This document shows, one piece after another, positions 51,310 through 60,009 of a stretch of DNA of 64,000 bases. Source of the DNA: Anaerolineae bacterium (lineage in GTDB: Bacteria > Chloroflexota > Anaerolineae > 4572-78 > J111); contig JAFGNV010000029.1 in the NCBI GenBank assembly GCA_016926805.1, positions 1-64,000 on the forward strand, in the 5' to 3' direction. A program made the translations under genes and the position numbers. The notes under the pieces were generated by a model. It searched no databases. It was not told the DNA's origin and was given only the letters and a program-made list of their open reading frames with translations. The first letter of the stretch is position 1, and every line of letters begins with the position of its first letter.

Positions 51310-52428
51310 ATGGTTGACCAGAATGTGGATGGGAAAATTCGAATTGGTATGATTGGGGTGGGACAGATTGGCAAGGTCCACCTGACCAACTATCAACAGG
51401 TGGCAGGCGCCGAGATTGTGGCCGTGGCTGATATTAACGAGGCCGAGGCCCGACGAGTCGCCGAGGTGTACGGTGTCCCCCACGTTTATCCCGATTTCCG
51501 GCAACTGCTGGCCCGGGATGATATTGAGGCGGTAGATGTTTGTTTGCACAATAATCTGCACCGGCCCGTCACCGAGGCGGCGTTGCAAGCGGGCAAGCAC
51601 GTGTACTGCGAAAAACCAATGGCCGGTGCCTACACTGACGCCGAGGCAATGGTTCAAACCGCGCAGGCAGTGGGCCGGAAACTTTCTATTCAGCTCAGAA
51701 ACGTTTTTTCTCAGGAAACCCGGGCGGCCAAATCTCTGATAGAGTTGGGGCTGCTGGGCAAACTTTATCACGCCCGCTCGACCGGCTTTCGGCGGCGGGG
51801 GCGACCCTACGTGGACGGTTACGGCACGCCGACGTTTGTGCAAAAGCGGAATGCGGCCGGCGGGGCTTTGTATGATATGGGCGTCTATCACATTGCCAAC
51901 GTGCTGTACTTGCTGGGCAATCCGGCGGTGATGCGGATTTCCGGCAAGATTTACCAGGAAACCGACATGGATGCAGCCCGCCGTCAAAAGAGCGGTTACG
52001 ATGTGGAAGAATTGGGCATGGGGTTGGTGCGCTTGCAGGACAATATGACTTTAGACATCATTGAGTCATGGGCCATCCACCTGGACCAATTTGAGGGATC
52101 GTATGTGGTCGGTAACAAAGGAGGAGTCCGATTGGAGCCGTTTGGATTCTTCCAGAGTGCGGGGGATTTGGATTTGAACTGCACCGCCAATCTCGACGCT
52201 TTTGACTTTCGCTGGCACAACGTGCGCGAGCATGGCGATGCCTACGATAGTCCCCAACATCACTGGGTTGCGGCGTTACAGGGACGGGTCGACTTATTAC
52301 CCACAGCCGAACTGGCCTTGAATACGATGCTGATTTCCGAAGGGATTTATCTGTCGGACCGGTTGGGCCGGGAGGTGACGGTTGACGAGGTGAAAGAATC
52401 GTCACAATCGACGGCGATAAAACTCTAG
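51310..52428 (+). CDS. Gfo/Idh/MocA-family oxidoreductase
   Basis: 372 residues from ATG 51310, six bases after AAGGAG (51298-51303); the open frame extends back into the tRNA but that part is not coding. Rossmann domain: [31 protein letters not shown], catalytic-region EKPMAG; the C-terminal dimerisation/substrate domain follows ([12 protein letters not shown] with Asp and His). NAD(P)-dependent oxidation or reduction of a sugar or inositol-like substrate. It converges on the alpha-mannosidase gene with only 12 bases between stops, at the edge of the pectin locus; a role in handling a released sugar is inferred. Confidence 0.88.
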   Translation: MVDQNVDGKIRIGMIGVGQIGKVHLTNYQQVAGAEIVAVADINEAEARRVAEVYGVPHVYPDFRQLLARDDIEAVDVCLHNNLHRPVTEAALQAGKHVYCEKPMAGAYTDAEAMVQTAQAVGRKLSIQLRNVFSQETRAAKSLIELGLLGKLYHARSTGFRRRGRPYVDGYGTPTFVQKRNAAGGALYDMGVYHIANVLYLLGNPAVMRISGKIYQETDMDAARRQKSGYDVEELGMGLVRLQDNMTLDIIESWAIHLDQFEGSYVVGNKGGVRLEPFGFFQSAGDLDLNCTANLDAFDFRWHNVREHGDAYDSPQHHWVAALQGRVDLLPTAELALNTMLISEGIYLSDRLGREVTVDEVKESSQSTAIKL

Positions 52429-52440
52429 CCATTGGCTTTT

Positions 52441-55400
52441 TTACCCCGGCATCAGGCGCAAGGTGACAATTTGGTAAGGCCTGATCGAGAAACCGACCCT
52501 ATTTCCGGCAGGTGAGAGTTGCAACTGATTCTCTTCAAGCAGGTTGGTGAGCCAGACGCTCTCCAGGACAAAACTACTGGTCAGCGTCACCTGGCCCCGG
52601 TGGCGCTGGCTCTCGTACAAGCGCACAATGACTCCCCGGCCATCCTCAGCCTGCTTTACTGTCTCGATGACGACATTGGGCCGATCCACTGAGAGGAAAG
52701 ACAGGACGATAGAAGCTGAACCTCCTTTGTTTCCAGACCCTTCGGCCACAATCAGGGGATCATTGAGAGCGTAGGCGGCGGCAATTGTGATTTCGTTCCA
52801 GCCACCGGCGTGAGGTAGCAGGCTGTAAGCAAAACGATGCTCGCCCTGGTCGGCTTCAGGGTCCGGTGTGGTTGGGCTGCGGAGCAGACTGAGGCGCATA
52901 ACGTTTTCCCGGATGTCGTGGCCGTATTTGCAGTCGTTGAGTAAACTGACCCCGTAGTTCCCCTCGCTCAGATCGACCCACTTTTGGGCGCATGTTTCAA
53001 AACGCGCCCAGTCCCAACTGGTGTTGCGATGGGTGGGACGCTGGGTGTTGCCCCACTGAATTTCGTAGGTGGCTACAGGTGACAGAATGTCTACCGGGAA
53101 GGCCACTTTGAGCAGGATGTGCCGTTCTCGCCAATCGATGGTGGTGTCGAAATCGAGGCGGGGGCTGTTATAGGTCAATGAGATGCGCTGCACGTAATCG
53201 CTGTGCAAAATCCGCCGCCGAATTTCCAGGGTGGCCCGGAGGGGGCCGGCTTCAACCATCTCGATGGATGAGGCGGGTGCTGCCTCCCACATTTTGTCAT
53301 CAAAAAAGATGTCCACATCCCAGGCGTCCCAATTTTGGGGGCGATCTTCGAAAGCCTGGAATTGGTTGGCCACCATCCCCGCTGGCAAAACCTCGCGCTG
53401 GTTGGCCTTGTCAAAAATGCGGGTAACATCGCCGGCGTTATTCAATTCCACACGAAGATAGTCATTTTCCAGCAATTCGGTTGAACCCTTCAAGCCGGTA
53501 TCGGGCGGCTGGATTGTGCCGTTCGGGCTGTTGTTTTTTAATGTGAGCGGCGTCACACTCAAGGGAGGCAATTCGTCGGTAGCAATTAACGTACCGGCGG
53601 CTGTAGCCTGGGTGAGAAGCGGGGTACTGGCAGTGGTTTCCAGGTATTGGCCTGATTCCAGTGAACCCGGCCAAACGGCTAAGCCAGTCTGAGCAAAAGA
53701 AGTTGGATTGACGATCAATACGTCACCCGCTATCTGGCGGCCAATGGCCTTGAGGGCTTCATCCTTAACGGCGGTAGCCATCCCCCTGATTTCGGCGTAT
53801 TGTTGGAGAGATTCAACGTAAACCGGGTTGATACTACTGCCGGGAATGATGTCGTGGAATTGATTCAGGCAGACCAGCTCCCAGGCCTGGCGCAGAGCGG
53901 CGGCGGGATAATCGTAGTCGGGGTTCAGGGAGGCAGCCAGAGAGGCCAGAAATTCGGCGTCGTGGAGCAAAAACTCGCTTTTGCGGTTGGCCCGTTTGTT
54001 GCGACTCTGGCTGGTGTAGGTGCCCCGGTGCAACTCAAGGTAAAGTTCGCCGTTCCACGTGGGCAGCCGGTCGCCGGAGGTGGTCTCGAGATTTTTGAAG
54101 AAATCGCCGGCTTTGCCGTGGCGCATCCGGGGCGTAGCCGGGAAAGCCGACATTTCGCGGATGTTCTCCAACATTTCTCGCGTGGGGCCGCCGCCGCCGT
54201 CGCCGTAGCCATAAATCATGAGCAATTCTTGCTGGCTTTCTTTCTGTTGGAACGTATTCCAGGTGCCAAGAACCTCTTCGGGGGTGGCGGTGGCGTTGTA
54301 AGTGCTGACAAATCTGCCGCCGGGATCGGGGGTGGTGCTGAAGTGGGTCAACACCCGCGTGCCATCCAATCCCTGCCACCAAAAGCTGTCGAAGGGCAGA
54401 CGGTTGTATTGGCTCCAGCCAATCTTGATGGTCATAAAGTATTCCAGCCCGGCTTGTTTGATGAGTTGCGGTAGATTCCAGGCATAACCAAACACGTCCG
54501 GTAACCACAGCACCGGCGATTCGATGCCGGGGCCAAACTGCTCTCTAAAGAAAGTATGCCCCATCAAAAATTGGCGGGCCAGGGACTCGGGCCCACTGAG
54601 GTTGCAGTCGGCCTCCACCCACATGCCGCCGATCGGTTCCCAGCGTCCTTCGGCGACTCGGGCCTTGATGGTCTCGAACAGGCTGGGGTAATCTTTCCGG
54701 ATAAAGTCGTAGAGTTGGGGCTGGCTCTGGGTGAAGTGGTAATTGGGAAATTGTTCCATCAGGCGTAAAACGGTGTGGAACGTTCGCCCGGCCTTACGGC
54801 GGGTCTGGCCCAGCGTCCAGAGCCAGGCTACATCGATGTGGGCGTGACCGGCGGCCACGATGTCCACGTCTAAGGGGGGACCGGCCTGTTCGATACCGGC
54901 CCGCAGGGCGGCGTGGGCTGGGGTTACGCTGGCGTAGAAATCTTCGCCAAAAGGTTCACGGATGTCCAGAATTTTGAACGCCTCATCCAAGGCGTTAAAC
55001 AGGTGTCCCCTGGCCGGTTGGTTTTTGTCCAGGTTGGTAGCGATGCTCAGGGCCACCCGGGCCGTAGTGATGAAATCGCGCGTGGGCTGGTCAATTTGAA
55101 CCACGGCGCAAGGGCGCATAAAAAGTTTGGTACCTGGTTCGCCGTTCCGCCAGCCACCCAGTCCGGTCCAGAGATGCAGTGCCAATAAGTGAGCTTGCCC
55201 ATCTCGCCATTGGTCTGATAATCGAAATTCCTGGTGATGGCGGTCACAGGCAGCGTATGGCTCGCCATCGATATAGGCCAGGGCTTCGGGATGGCTGAAG
55301 TCTCCGGCTTCACCCAGCGGTAAATAGAGGGCCACGGGCGCAGCTGCATCCCAACCGGCGGGTAGTTCAAAGTGACTGCGGAGGGTAAAGTCGGCTATCC

Positions 55401-55602
55401 ATTCGCCCCAGTAGGTTCCGGGTTCAATCACCGGCCAATCCCGGTCGTCTACCTCGGGGCCAACCGGCGGGGTCTCCAGTGGGCTGGACATGGTGATAAA
55501 ACGAAAGGGAGGTAACGGCTGGCGACGCCGGTAGACCAGCGGTTCGATCAGGCTGATTCTTTGTTTGATCTTTTCGGCAGTCCAGCGGATTTGGTGAATC
55601 AT
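52441..55602 (-). CDS. Alpha-mannosidase, GH38 family
   Basis: 1053 residues from the ATG at 55602, six bases after AAGGAG; an ATG 19 codons upstream lacks such a site. N-terminal GH38-associated beta region ~1-230, catalytic domain with GHAHIDVAWLWT (zinc ligands His and Asp) near 255, FTQSQPQLYDF, GGMWVEADCNL, and VLWLPDVFGYAWNLPQ carrying the nucleophile Asp; then C-terminal beta-sandwich domains. The short-chain layout is that of bacterial cytoplasmic retaining alpha-mannosidases acting on oligosaccharides. No signal peptide. In line with the HAD, PL22 and PL26 genes on the same strand, it may trim side chains or act on imported glycans. Confidence 0.92.
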   Translation of the reverse strand: MIHQIRWTAEKIKQRISLIEPLVYRRRQPLPPFRFITMSSPLETPPVGPEVDDRDWPVIEPGTYWGEWIADFTLRSHFELPAGWDAAAPVALYLPLGEAGDFSHPEALAYIDGEPYAACDRHHQEFRLSDQWRDGQAHLLALHLWTGLGGWRNGEPGTKLFMRPCAVVQIDQPTRDFITTARVALSIATNLDKNQPARGHLFNALDEAFKILDIREPFGEDFYASVTPAHAALRAGIEQAGPPLDVDIVAAGHAHIDVAWLWTLGQTRRKAGRTFHTVLRLMEQFPNYHFTQSQPQLYDFIRKDYPSLFETIKARVAEGRWEPIGGMWVEADCNLSGPESLARQFLMGHTFFREQFGPGIESPVLWLPDVFGYAWNLPQLIKQAGLEYFMTIKIGWSQYNRLPFDSFWWQGLDGTRVLTHFSTTPDPGGRFVSTYNATATPEEVLGTWNTFQQKESQQELLMIYGYGDGGGGPTREMLENIREMSAFPATPRMRHGKAGDFFKNLETTSGDRLPTWNGELYLELHRGTYTSQSRNKRANRKSEFLLHDAEFLASLAASLNPDYDYPAAALRQAWELVCLNQFHDIIPGSSINPVYVESLQQYAEIRGMATAVKDEALKAIGRQIAGDVLIVNPTSFAQTGLAVWPGSLESGQYLETTASTPLLTQATAAGTLIATDELPPLSVTPLTLKNNSPNGTIQPPDTGLKGSTELLENDYLRVELNNAGDVTRIFDKANQREVLPAGMVANQFQAFEDRPQNWDAWDVDIFFDDKMWEAAPASSIEMVEAGPLRATLEIRRRILHSDYVQRISLTYNSPRLDFDTTIDWRERHILLKVAFPVDILSPVATYEIQWGNTQRPTHRNTSWDWARFETCAQKWVDLSEGNYGVSLLNDCKYGHDIRENVMRLSLLRSPTTPDPEADQGEHRFAYSLLPHAGGWNEITIAAAYALNDPLIVAEGSGNKGGSASIVLSFLSVDRPNVVIETVKQAEDGRGVIVRLYESQRHRGQVTLTSSFVLESVWLTNLLEENQLQLSPAGNRVGFSIRPYQIVTLRLMPG

Positions 55603-55699
55603 GGCGTTCTCCTTGGAGTATTCGTTTGGATTTGAAATGATGTGGAACTTACGCCCCATTGCGTCAATTCTTCGCTATCGGTGAATTGTAGATGTTGCG

Positions 55700-56266
55700 T
55701 TAAAAACGTAGCCGATGATTTTCTTTTCCATCCTTTTCCAGCGCCTCGATCAGCGGCAATAATTCGGCGGGGGTTTTGATGGTGTAGCAGGGGATTTCAT
55801 TTTTATCCGCCGGGATTTTGGGCCGACGCGGCGACCAGTTCAGCCACACGCTGATTAAGCCCAACTGGTTGGCCCCTTTGATGTCGCGAGCCAGATAGTT
55901 GCCCACCATTACCACCCGGCCGTAATCTTGAGGCGCAAGACCCAATTGGTCCAAGGCGTGGGTGAACATGCGGGCGTCCGGTTTGTCCACGCCGACTGCT
56001 TCGGAGATAGCCAGGGCATCGAACAGGTGAAATAAGTGATGGGCGGTCAAAATATTGTGAAAGGTGTCAACCGGCCCATCGGCGACCAGAGCCAAGGGGT
56101 AGCCGCGCCGCTTTAACTCGCGGATCACCTCGGCGGCGCCAGGAATTAACGTGGCTTGCTGGACAACCCCTTGTTCATCTTTAACTTCCGTGGCCTCGTC
56201 TACCAGGGTGTCGCCGCAATCAAGGCAAATGGCCAGGATATGGTTAGCCCTATTTCGATTAACCAT
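55700..56266 (-). CDS. HAD-superfamily hydrolase
   Basis: 188 residues; the ATG at 56266 overlaps the end of the PL22 gene by 8 bases (a TTG just upstream is possible). HAD motif I reads LDCGDTLVD: the nucleophile Asp is present but the usual Asp two residues later is replaced by Gly, as in several DxGDTL subfamilies. Then ALVADG (motif II region), Lys in VGVDKPDARMF (motif III), and MVGNYLARDIKGA (motif IV). Likely a small phosphatase or beta-phosphoglucomutase-like enzyme acting on a sugar phosphate from the locus (inference). Coupled to the oligogalacturonate lyase gene by overlap. Confidence 0.82.
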   Translation of the reverse strand: MVNRNRANHILAICLDCGDTLVDEATEVKDEQGVVQQATLIPGAAEVIRELKRRGYPLALVADGPVDTFHNILTAHHLFHLFDALAISEAVGVDKPDARMFTHALDQLGLAPQDYGRVVMVGNYLARDIKGANQLGLISVWLNWSPRRPKIPADKNEIPCYTIKTPAELLPLIEALEKDGKENHRLRF

Positions 56267-57443
56267 CAAGCGTCAAATCGGGCAAATCTTCAAAATCGCC
56301 AAGGTCTACCAGGTACATATTGGAGTAGGCGGTCAGGTCCGACGTGTACAGTATCGATTTACCGTCCGGCGTGAAACGGGGGTGGCAGTGCGCGTGCTGG
56401 TCGTTAAAGGTGCTGCGGTGGAACGAGAGAATTTTGGGGCCAACGTATTCCTTGCCATTCCATTTGAACAATTGAATGAAAGGTCGCGCCGGTTGACCTT
56501 CTAACCCGGCCGTGGCAAAAACAGCGGCGGGCGTGCCGTCGCCCACAATCAGTTCCATGTCTAGGCTGTGGAAGTGAATGGAACGGAAGGGAAAACGGCG
56601 CTCAAGGTGGTCGCTGTTATCCCATTTGAGCGAGCCAAACAGGTGCAGGTCGTCGCCAGTGCGGGTGTTGCCGTGGTAGCCAATCCGCTCGCCGTCGGCA
56701 AACCAGTATTCGTGACCCACCGAAACATCGCCTTCTTGCGGGCGAATTTTCCAGGTTTCGCCGGTTTGAACGTTCAACCCCCAGATGCGCTGCTCCACCC
56801 AATCCCAGGGGCCTTCGTGGCAGTAGGTCATAATGTCCGGCTGCACCGGCGAGGTGTTAATGTGGGTCATATAACGCCGGTCTTCAAGAATAACGTCCAT
56901 ATTGCCGCTGGCCACTTCAATGCGAACTATTTGGGTGAAGGGCGGATTTTTGAAGAACTCACGGAAGCGGGAGTAGGCAAACGAAATCTGCGGTTTATCT
57001 TCCGGCGGGTATTCAACCAGGGTGCTGCAAATGTACTTGCCGTCGGCGGTAGGGCCGGGCCGCCCCGGGCGAATCTCCGGCGAAGCGATTTTGTACACGG
57101 CGCGTTCGGCCAGCGTGTCCATATTCAGTTCGAATAAAACTTGATCTGCCCAATAGTAGAGGGCGTGGTTGGCCTGGCTGTAATAACCGCTGGACGGCCG
57201 GGTGCCTCGCAAATCGGTCAATTGGGTGATAGCGCCGGTGTCCAGATCGTAACGGAAGAAGTTGCTGGCGTTTTCCCGGTCGGACTTGAAAATGAATGAG
57301 TGGCCGCCCTTGAGCCAACATTCGTCGGTAAAGTAAAAATGGTGCGAGTGGCCCAGATAGTTGGTGAGTTGAACCACCTCGCGGTTGCTGTACTGGTCAA
57401 TATACCTGAACTGCGGGTCTTGATAGATTTTACCTTTGCTCAT
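56259..57443 (-). CDS. ogl: Oligogalacturonate lyase (PL22-type)
   Basis: 394 residues, no signal peptide, so cytoplasmic. Seven-bladed propeller enzyme that cleaves unsaturated di- and tri-galacturonate from pectin by beta-elimination. Seen: YLGHSHHFYFT, FKSDR, NTSPVQPDIMTYCHEGPWDWVEQR, VGHEYWFADG, and NDQHAHCHPRFTPDGKSILYTSD, where Gln and His residues of the family coordinate Mn. Length fits the family. CAGGAG lies before the ATG. It overlaps the HAD gene and follows the PL26-like gene at 173 bases, in a clear pectin-degradation context. Confidence 0.88.
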   Translation of the reverse strand: MSKGKIYQDPQFRYIDQYSNREVVQLTNYLGHSHHFYFTDECWLKGGHSFIFKSDRENASNFFRYDLDTGAITQLTDLRGTRPSSGYYSQANHALYYWADQVLFELNMDTLAERAVYKIASPEIRPGRPGPTADGKYICSTLVEYPPEDKPQISFAYSRFREFFKNPPFTQIVRIEVASGNMDVILEDRRYMTHINTSPVQPDIMTYCHEGPWDWVEQRIWGLNVQTGETWKIRPQEGDVSVGHEYWFADGERIGYHGNTRTGDDLHLFGSLKWDNSDHLERRFPFRSIHFHSLDMELIVGDGTPAAVFATAGLEGQPARPFIQLFKWNGKEYVGPKILSFHRSTFNDQHAHCHPRFTPDGKSILYTSDLTAYSNMYLVDLGDFEDLPDLTLDG

Positions 57444-57616
57444 GAGTTGTTCTCCTGAAAATAGTAAATTGCGATAAGTCGTCAGTGATCAACATCATCC
57501 TGAGGACGTCGTGAGGCTTATAATTGCCGGGTATGCCAATTCATCCTGTATCATATCGAAGAAAATTTTAATAGCAAGGAATAAGCGGAAATTTGGACAG
57601 GCTGTCCAACCGTCAA

Positions 57617-59860
57617 CTAAAACGGGTATTCGTACCAATCCAACAAACCCAACGGCGTGGCCTCGGCGGCAAAGAGCAATAGCGAGATGTACTTATCGGC
57701 AAAGATACGTCCCCGGCCCTCGCCCTGAATAACGGCGCCACTGGGGTCGGCGTATTTGCGGCCACGGTCGCCACTGATGGGTTGCTGCTCTACCAACGCC
57801 ACAAATTGCCGGGCGGCCAGTTTGAGATAGTCTTGATTGCCCGTAATGCGATAAGCTTGGGTCAGCGCCTCTAGCACATGCGGCGTGGGCGCGATGTAGC
57901 GCAGCGAGGGCAACTCTTTGTAGTAAAAAATGCCGTCGGGTCCCAAATTATGTTCAATCAAATCGTCCACAGTTTCGACAATCAACTTCTTGACCTGCTC
58001 ATCGTCCTCAAGGAGCAGGTAACGGGCCAAGGAATTGACCGTGAGCGAAATCATAAAGGTAACACGCGGCATACTGTGGCTGGTGTAGGGGGCCAGTAGT
58101 GCCCCATAGGTTTGATACCAGCCCAGGAACATCTCGACCAATCTTTGCGCTTCGACCTTCCATTTTTCCTCGCCGGTACCCAGCCACATGCCCACCATCG
58201 CCCGCAAGGCCCAGCCTCCCTCCCGCACCGAGATGCCGCCAAAAGCCCGCATTTCCGGGCGATTATGCATGTGGCGTATGATGTTCTCGGCCACCGAGCG
58301 GGCCGCCTCCAGCGCCTCGCGCCGGCCGGTGAGGAAATAGTAATCCAAAAAGCCTTCGGTCCATTCATGCGAGGGGTTGACCCCGCCGGTAATGTGATAG
58401 CGGGTGTGCTGTTTTAGCCCGCCATGCAGCAAGGGGTCGGGGCTGTGATGGCACAAGTCCACGTCCAGCCAGTGACGGGCACCGGCCAGCATAGAGTCTA
58501 GCACCCGGCGCTGGCCGGTAAGGCCGTAAAACAGCGCACCGCAGTGAGGCCGGTCGTATTCGTTGTTGACCCACACGGTTTGGCCCTGGCCGCGTCCCTG
58601 GAAAGTGTAGCCCGAATCCGGGGCATCGCCAAAGTGGAACATGCCCGCTGCGCGAGGACGTCCATCATGCACCCGGTTGAAAAAGGTGATGAGCCGATTG
58701 GGCAGTTTTTCCGGAAAAAATGTTTCCAACCAGGGGTTGTTCTCGCGAAACCAATCCCGGCTAAGAGCGGGCCGGTCGGGCAATTGAAATTGCAGGCTGC
58801 GCCCGCTGCAATCCAGCAAGGTTGTATCGGGCGGGTGGAAGTGAAGCTGAAGCCGGTGGGTTTTGGCCATCCCTTGCAACAGCCGGGTGGGAGCGGCCTC
58901 GTCGGGGTAGAGCCAGCAGATAATCCCATCTTGGTCAACCTGGAGTTTCTTGGGAAAATTCTGGTGCGCCTGATGGATCGACAGGGTCAGTCCGGCCCGA
59001 TTATCGCGCCAATCGGCCCAAAAGTCGCCGTAGAAGGAGTCGATAAAATGCTCGTTAGATTGGTAGAGCAGGGTTTCGGTGGTCAGGGCCAGTTCCAGGG
59101 CCGTGTTGCTTTCCTTAATGGTGGTGCGGTAGTAGCCCTCGCCCAACGCCAGGTGAGGTGTTCCTTCTGCTTCCGGCCGGAAGGCCAGCGAGAGCGCCTC
59201 AAGGGAGAGTTCCGCCTTTGCCTCGGTGTGGATAAATTGGTGTTCAACTTCAAGGTATGGCTTCCCGGCGTAGGCAGTAATCCGCCCCCGGAACTCCAGG
59301 TATTCCTGGCCATCCGCGTTTTGATGTTTGCCTTTTAGCAGAATGACGGCCCGCAACGGCCCTGTTTCTTCAAGTTCCAGTGCCACCGGCCCAGGCGCAC
59401 TGCTGACGATCTGCCCATCATACTTCAGGGTGAAGCCACGGAAAGGAGCGTCGTTCCATAAGGATTGGCCGTTGAGTTTGACCTGTCTGACCGGCAAAAA
59501 GCCTTCATTGGGCACCAGAAATGACAATGGCCCGGTGTTCACTTCAAGACCGTCTGGGGCTTCGGCGACGGTTACGGCCTCGGTAGGTTCGCTGGCCGGT
59601 TGAGTGGCGGTTATCTCAAAATGGAGTGTTTTATCCTGGTTGCCGGGCAAGTCGGGCTGAAAGTGAACCAGCAGCCATTTGACACTACCATCGTCCCAGG
59701 TGGCCAGCACCCGGCGTTGCAGGGGTAAGGCCGGGTCTTTATTCCGAATCAGCAGATGGTCCGGGTTGGTGAGTTTGCCTTTGGCAAAGGGAAGGCTGAT
59801 CGTGACCGGCTCGGCGGGCCGGTTGAACTGGGAGATTTTTTCAAAGTATAGGGTTTGCAT
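57617..59860 (-). CDS. PL26/YetA-like exo-rhamnogalacturonan lyase family protein
   Basis: 747 residues, no signal peptide. N-terminal beta (RIFT-type) domain with ISLPFAKGKL, LPLQRRVLATWDDGSVKWLLVHF, a middle beta region, and a C-terminal alpha/alpha toroid (HSPDPLLHGGLKQHTRYHITGGVNPSHEWTEG, GMWLGTGEEKW, DGIFYYKELPSLRY). This is the layout of PcRGLX/YetA proteins, family PL26, which remove unsaturated galacturonosyl-rhamnose units from rhamnogalacturonan I ends. Neighbouring PL22 supports pectin as substrate. Being cytoplasmic it would act on imported oligosaccharides; no transporter is in the window. Confidence 0.8.
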   Translation of the reverse strand: MQTLYFEKISQFNRPAEPVTISLPFAKGKLTNPDHLLIRNKDPALPLQRRVLATWDDGSVKWLLVHFQPDLPGNQDKTLHFEITATQPASEPTEAVTVAEAPDGLEVNTGPLSFLVPNEGFLPVRQVKLNGQSLWNDAPFRGFTLKYDGQIVSSAPGPVALELEETGPLRAVILLKGKHQNADGQEYLEFRGRITAYAGKPYLEVEHQFIHTEAKAELSLEALSLAFRPEAEGTPHLALGEGYYRTTIKESNTALELALTTETLLYQSNEHFIDSFYGDFWADWRDNRAGLTLSIHQAHQNFPKKLQVDQDGIICWLYPDEAAPTRLLQGMAKTHRLQLHFHPPDTTLLDCSGRSLQFQLPDRPALSRDWFRENNPWLETFFPEKLPNRLITFFNRVHDGRPRAAGMFHFGDAPDSGYTFQGRGQGQTVWVNNEYDRPHCGALFYGLTGQRRVLDSMLAGARHWLDVDLCHHSPDPLLHGGLKQHTRYHITGGVNPSHEWTEGFLDYYFLTGRREALEAARSVAENIIRHMHNRPEMRAFGGISVREGGWALRAMVGMWLGTGEEKWKVEAQRLVEMFLGWYQTYGALLAPYTSHSMPRVTFMISLTVNSLARYLLLEDDEQVKKLIVETVDDLIEHNLGPDGIFYYKELPSLRYIAPTPHVLEALTQAYRITGNQDYLKLAARQFVALVEQQPISGDRGRKYADPSGAVIQGEGRGRIFADKYISLLLFAAEATPLGLLDWYEYPF

Positions 59861-59921
59861 TTTACCCTCGGTGAAGGGGCAGATCGTAAATTGTAGTTTT
59901 TAACTCAACATAATGAAGAGG

Positions 59922-59958
59922 TCTAAAAAAGGTCAACCGGCACAATAAACATGCCGGT
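59922..59958 (-). terminator. Probable terminator after the 858-residue protein gene
   Basis: Perfect 7-bp stem ACCGGCA (59936-59942) / TGCCGGT (59952-59958), nine-base loop; on - it is followed after five bases by six T (59930-59925). The distance makes it slightly imperfect. Confidence 0.6.
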
Positions 59959-60009
59959 CTGCTGTTAGTCCATTTGATTCTGATAAGTAGAGACGCATGC
60001 GCAACATCC

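Noticed and set aside
53800-54474. 224-codon plus-strand frame inside the alpha-mannosidase gene
   Set aside because: Antisense to the conserved GH38 catalytic domain, no independent support.
57490-57520. Degenerate CATCCTGAGGACGTCGTGAGG sequence resembling a dispersed intergenic repeat
   Set aside because: Single imperfect copy in this window; cannot be supported without a genome comparison.
58544-59338. 264-codon plus-strand frame inside the PL26-like gene
   Set aside because: Antisense to a well-supported gene; no domain features.
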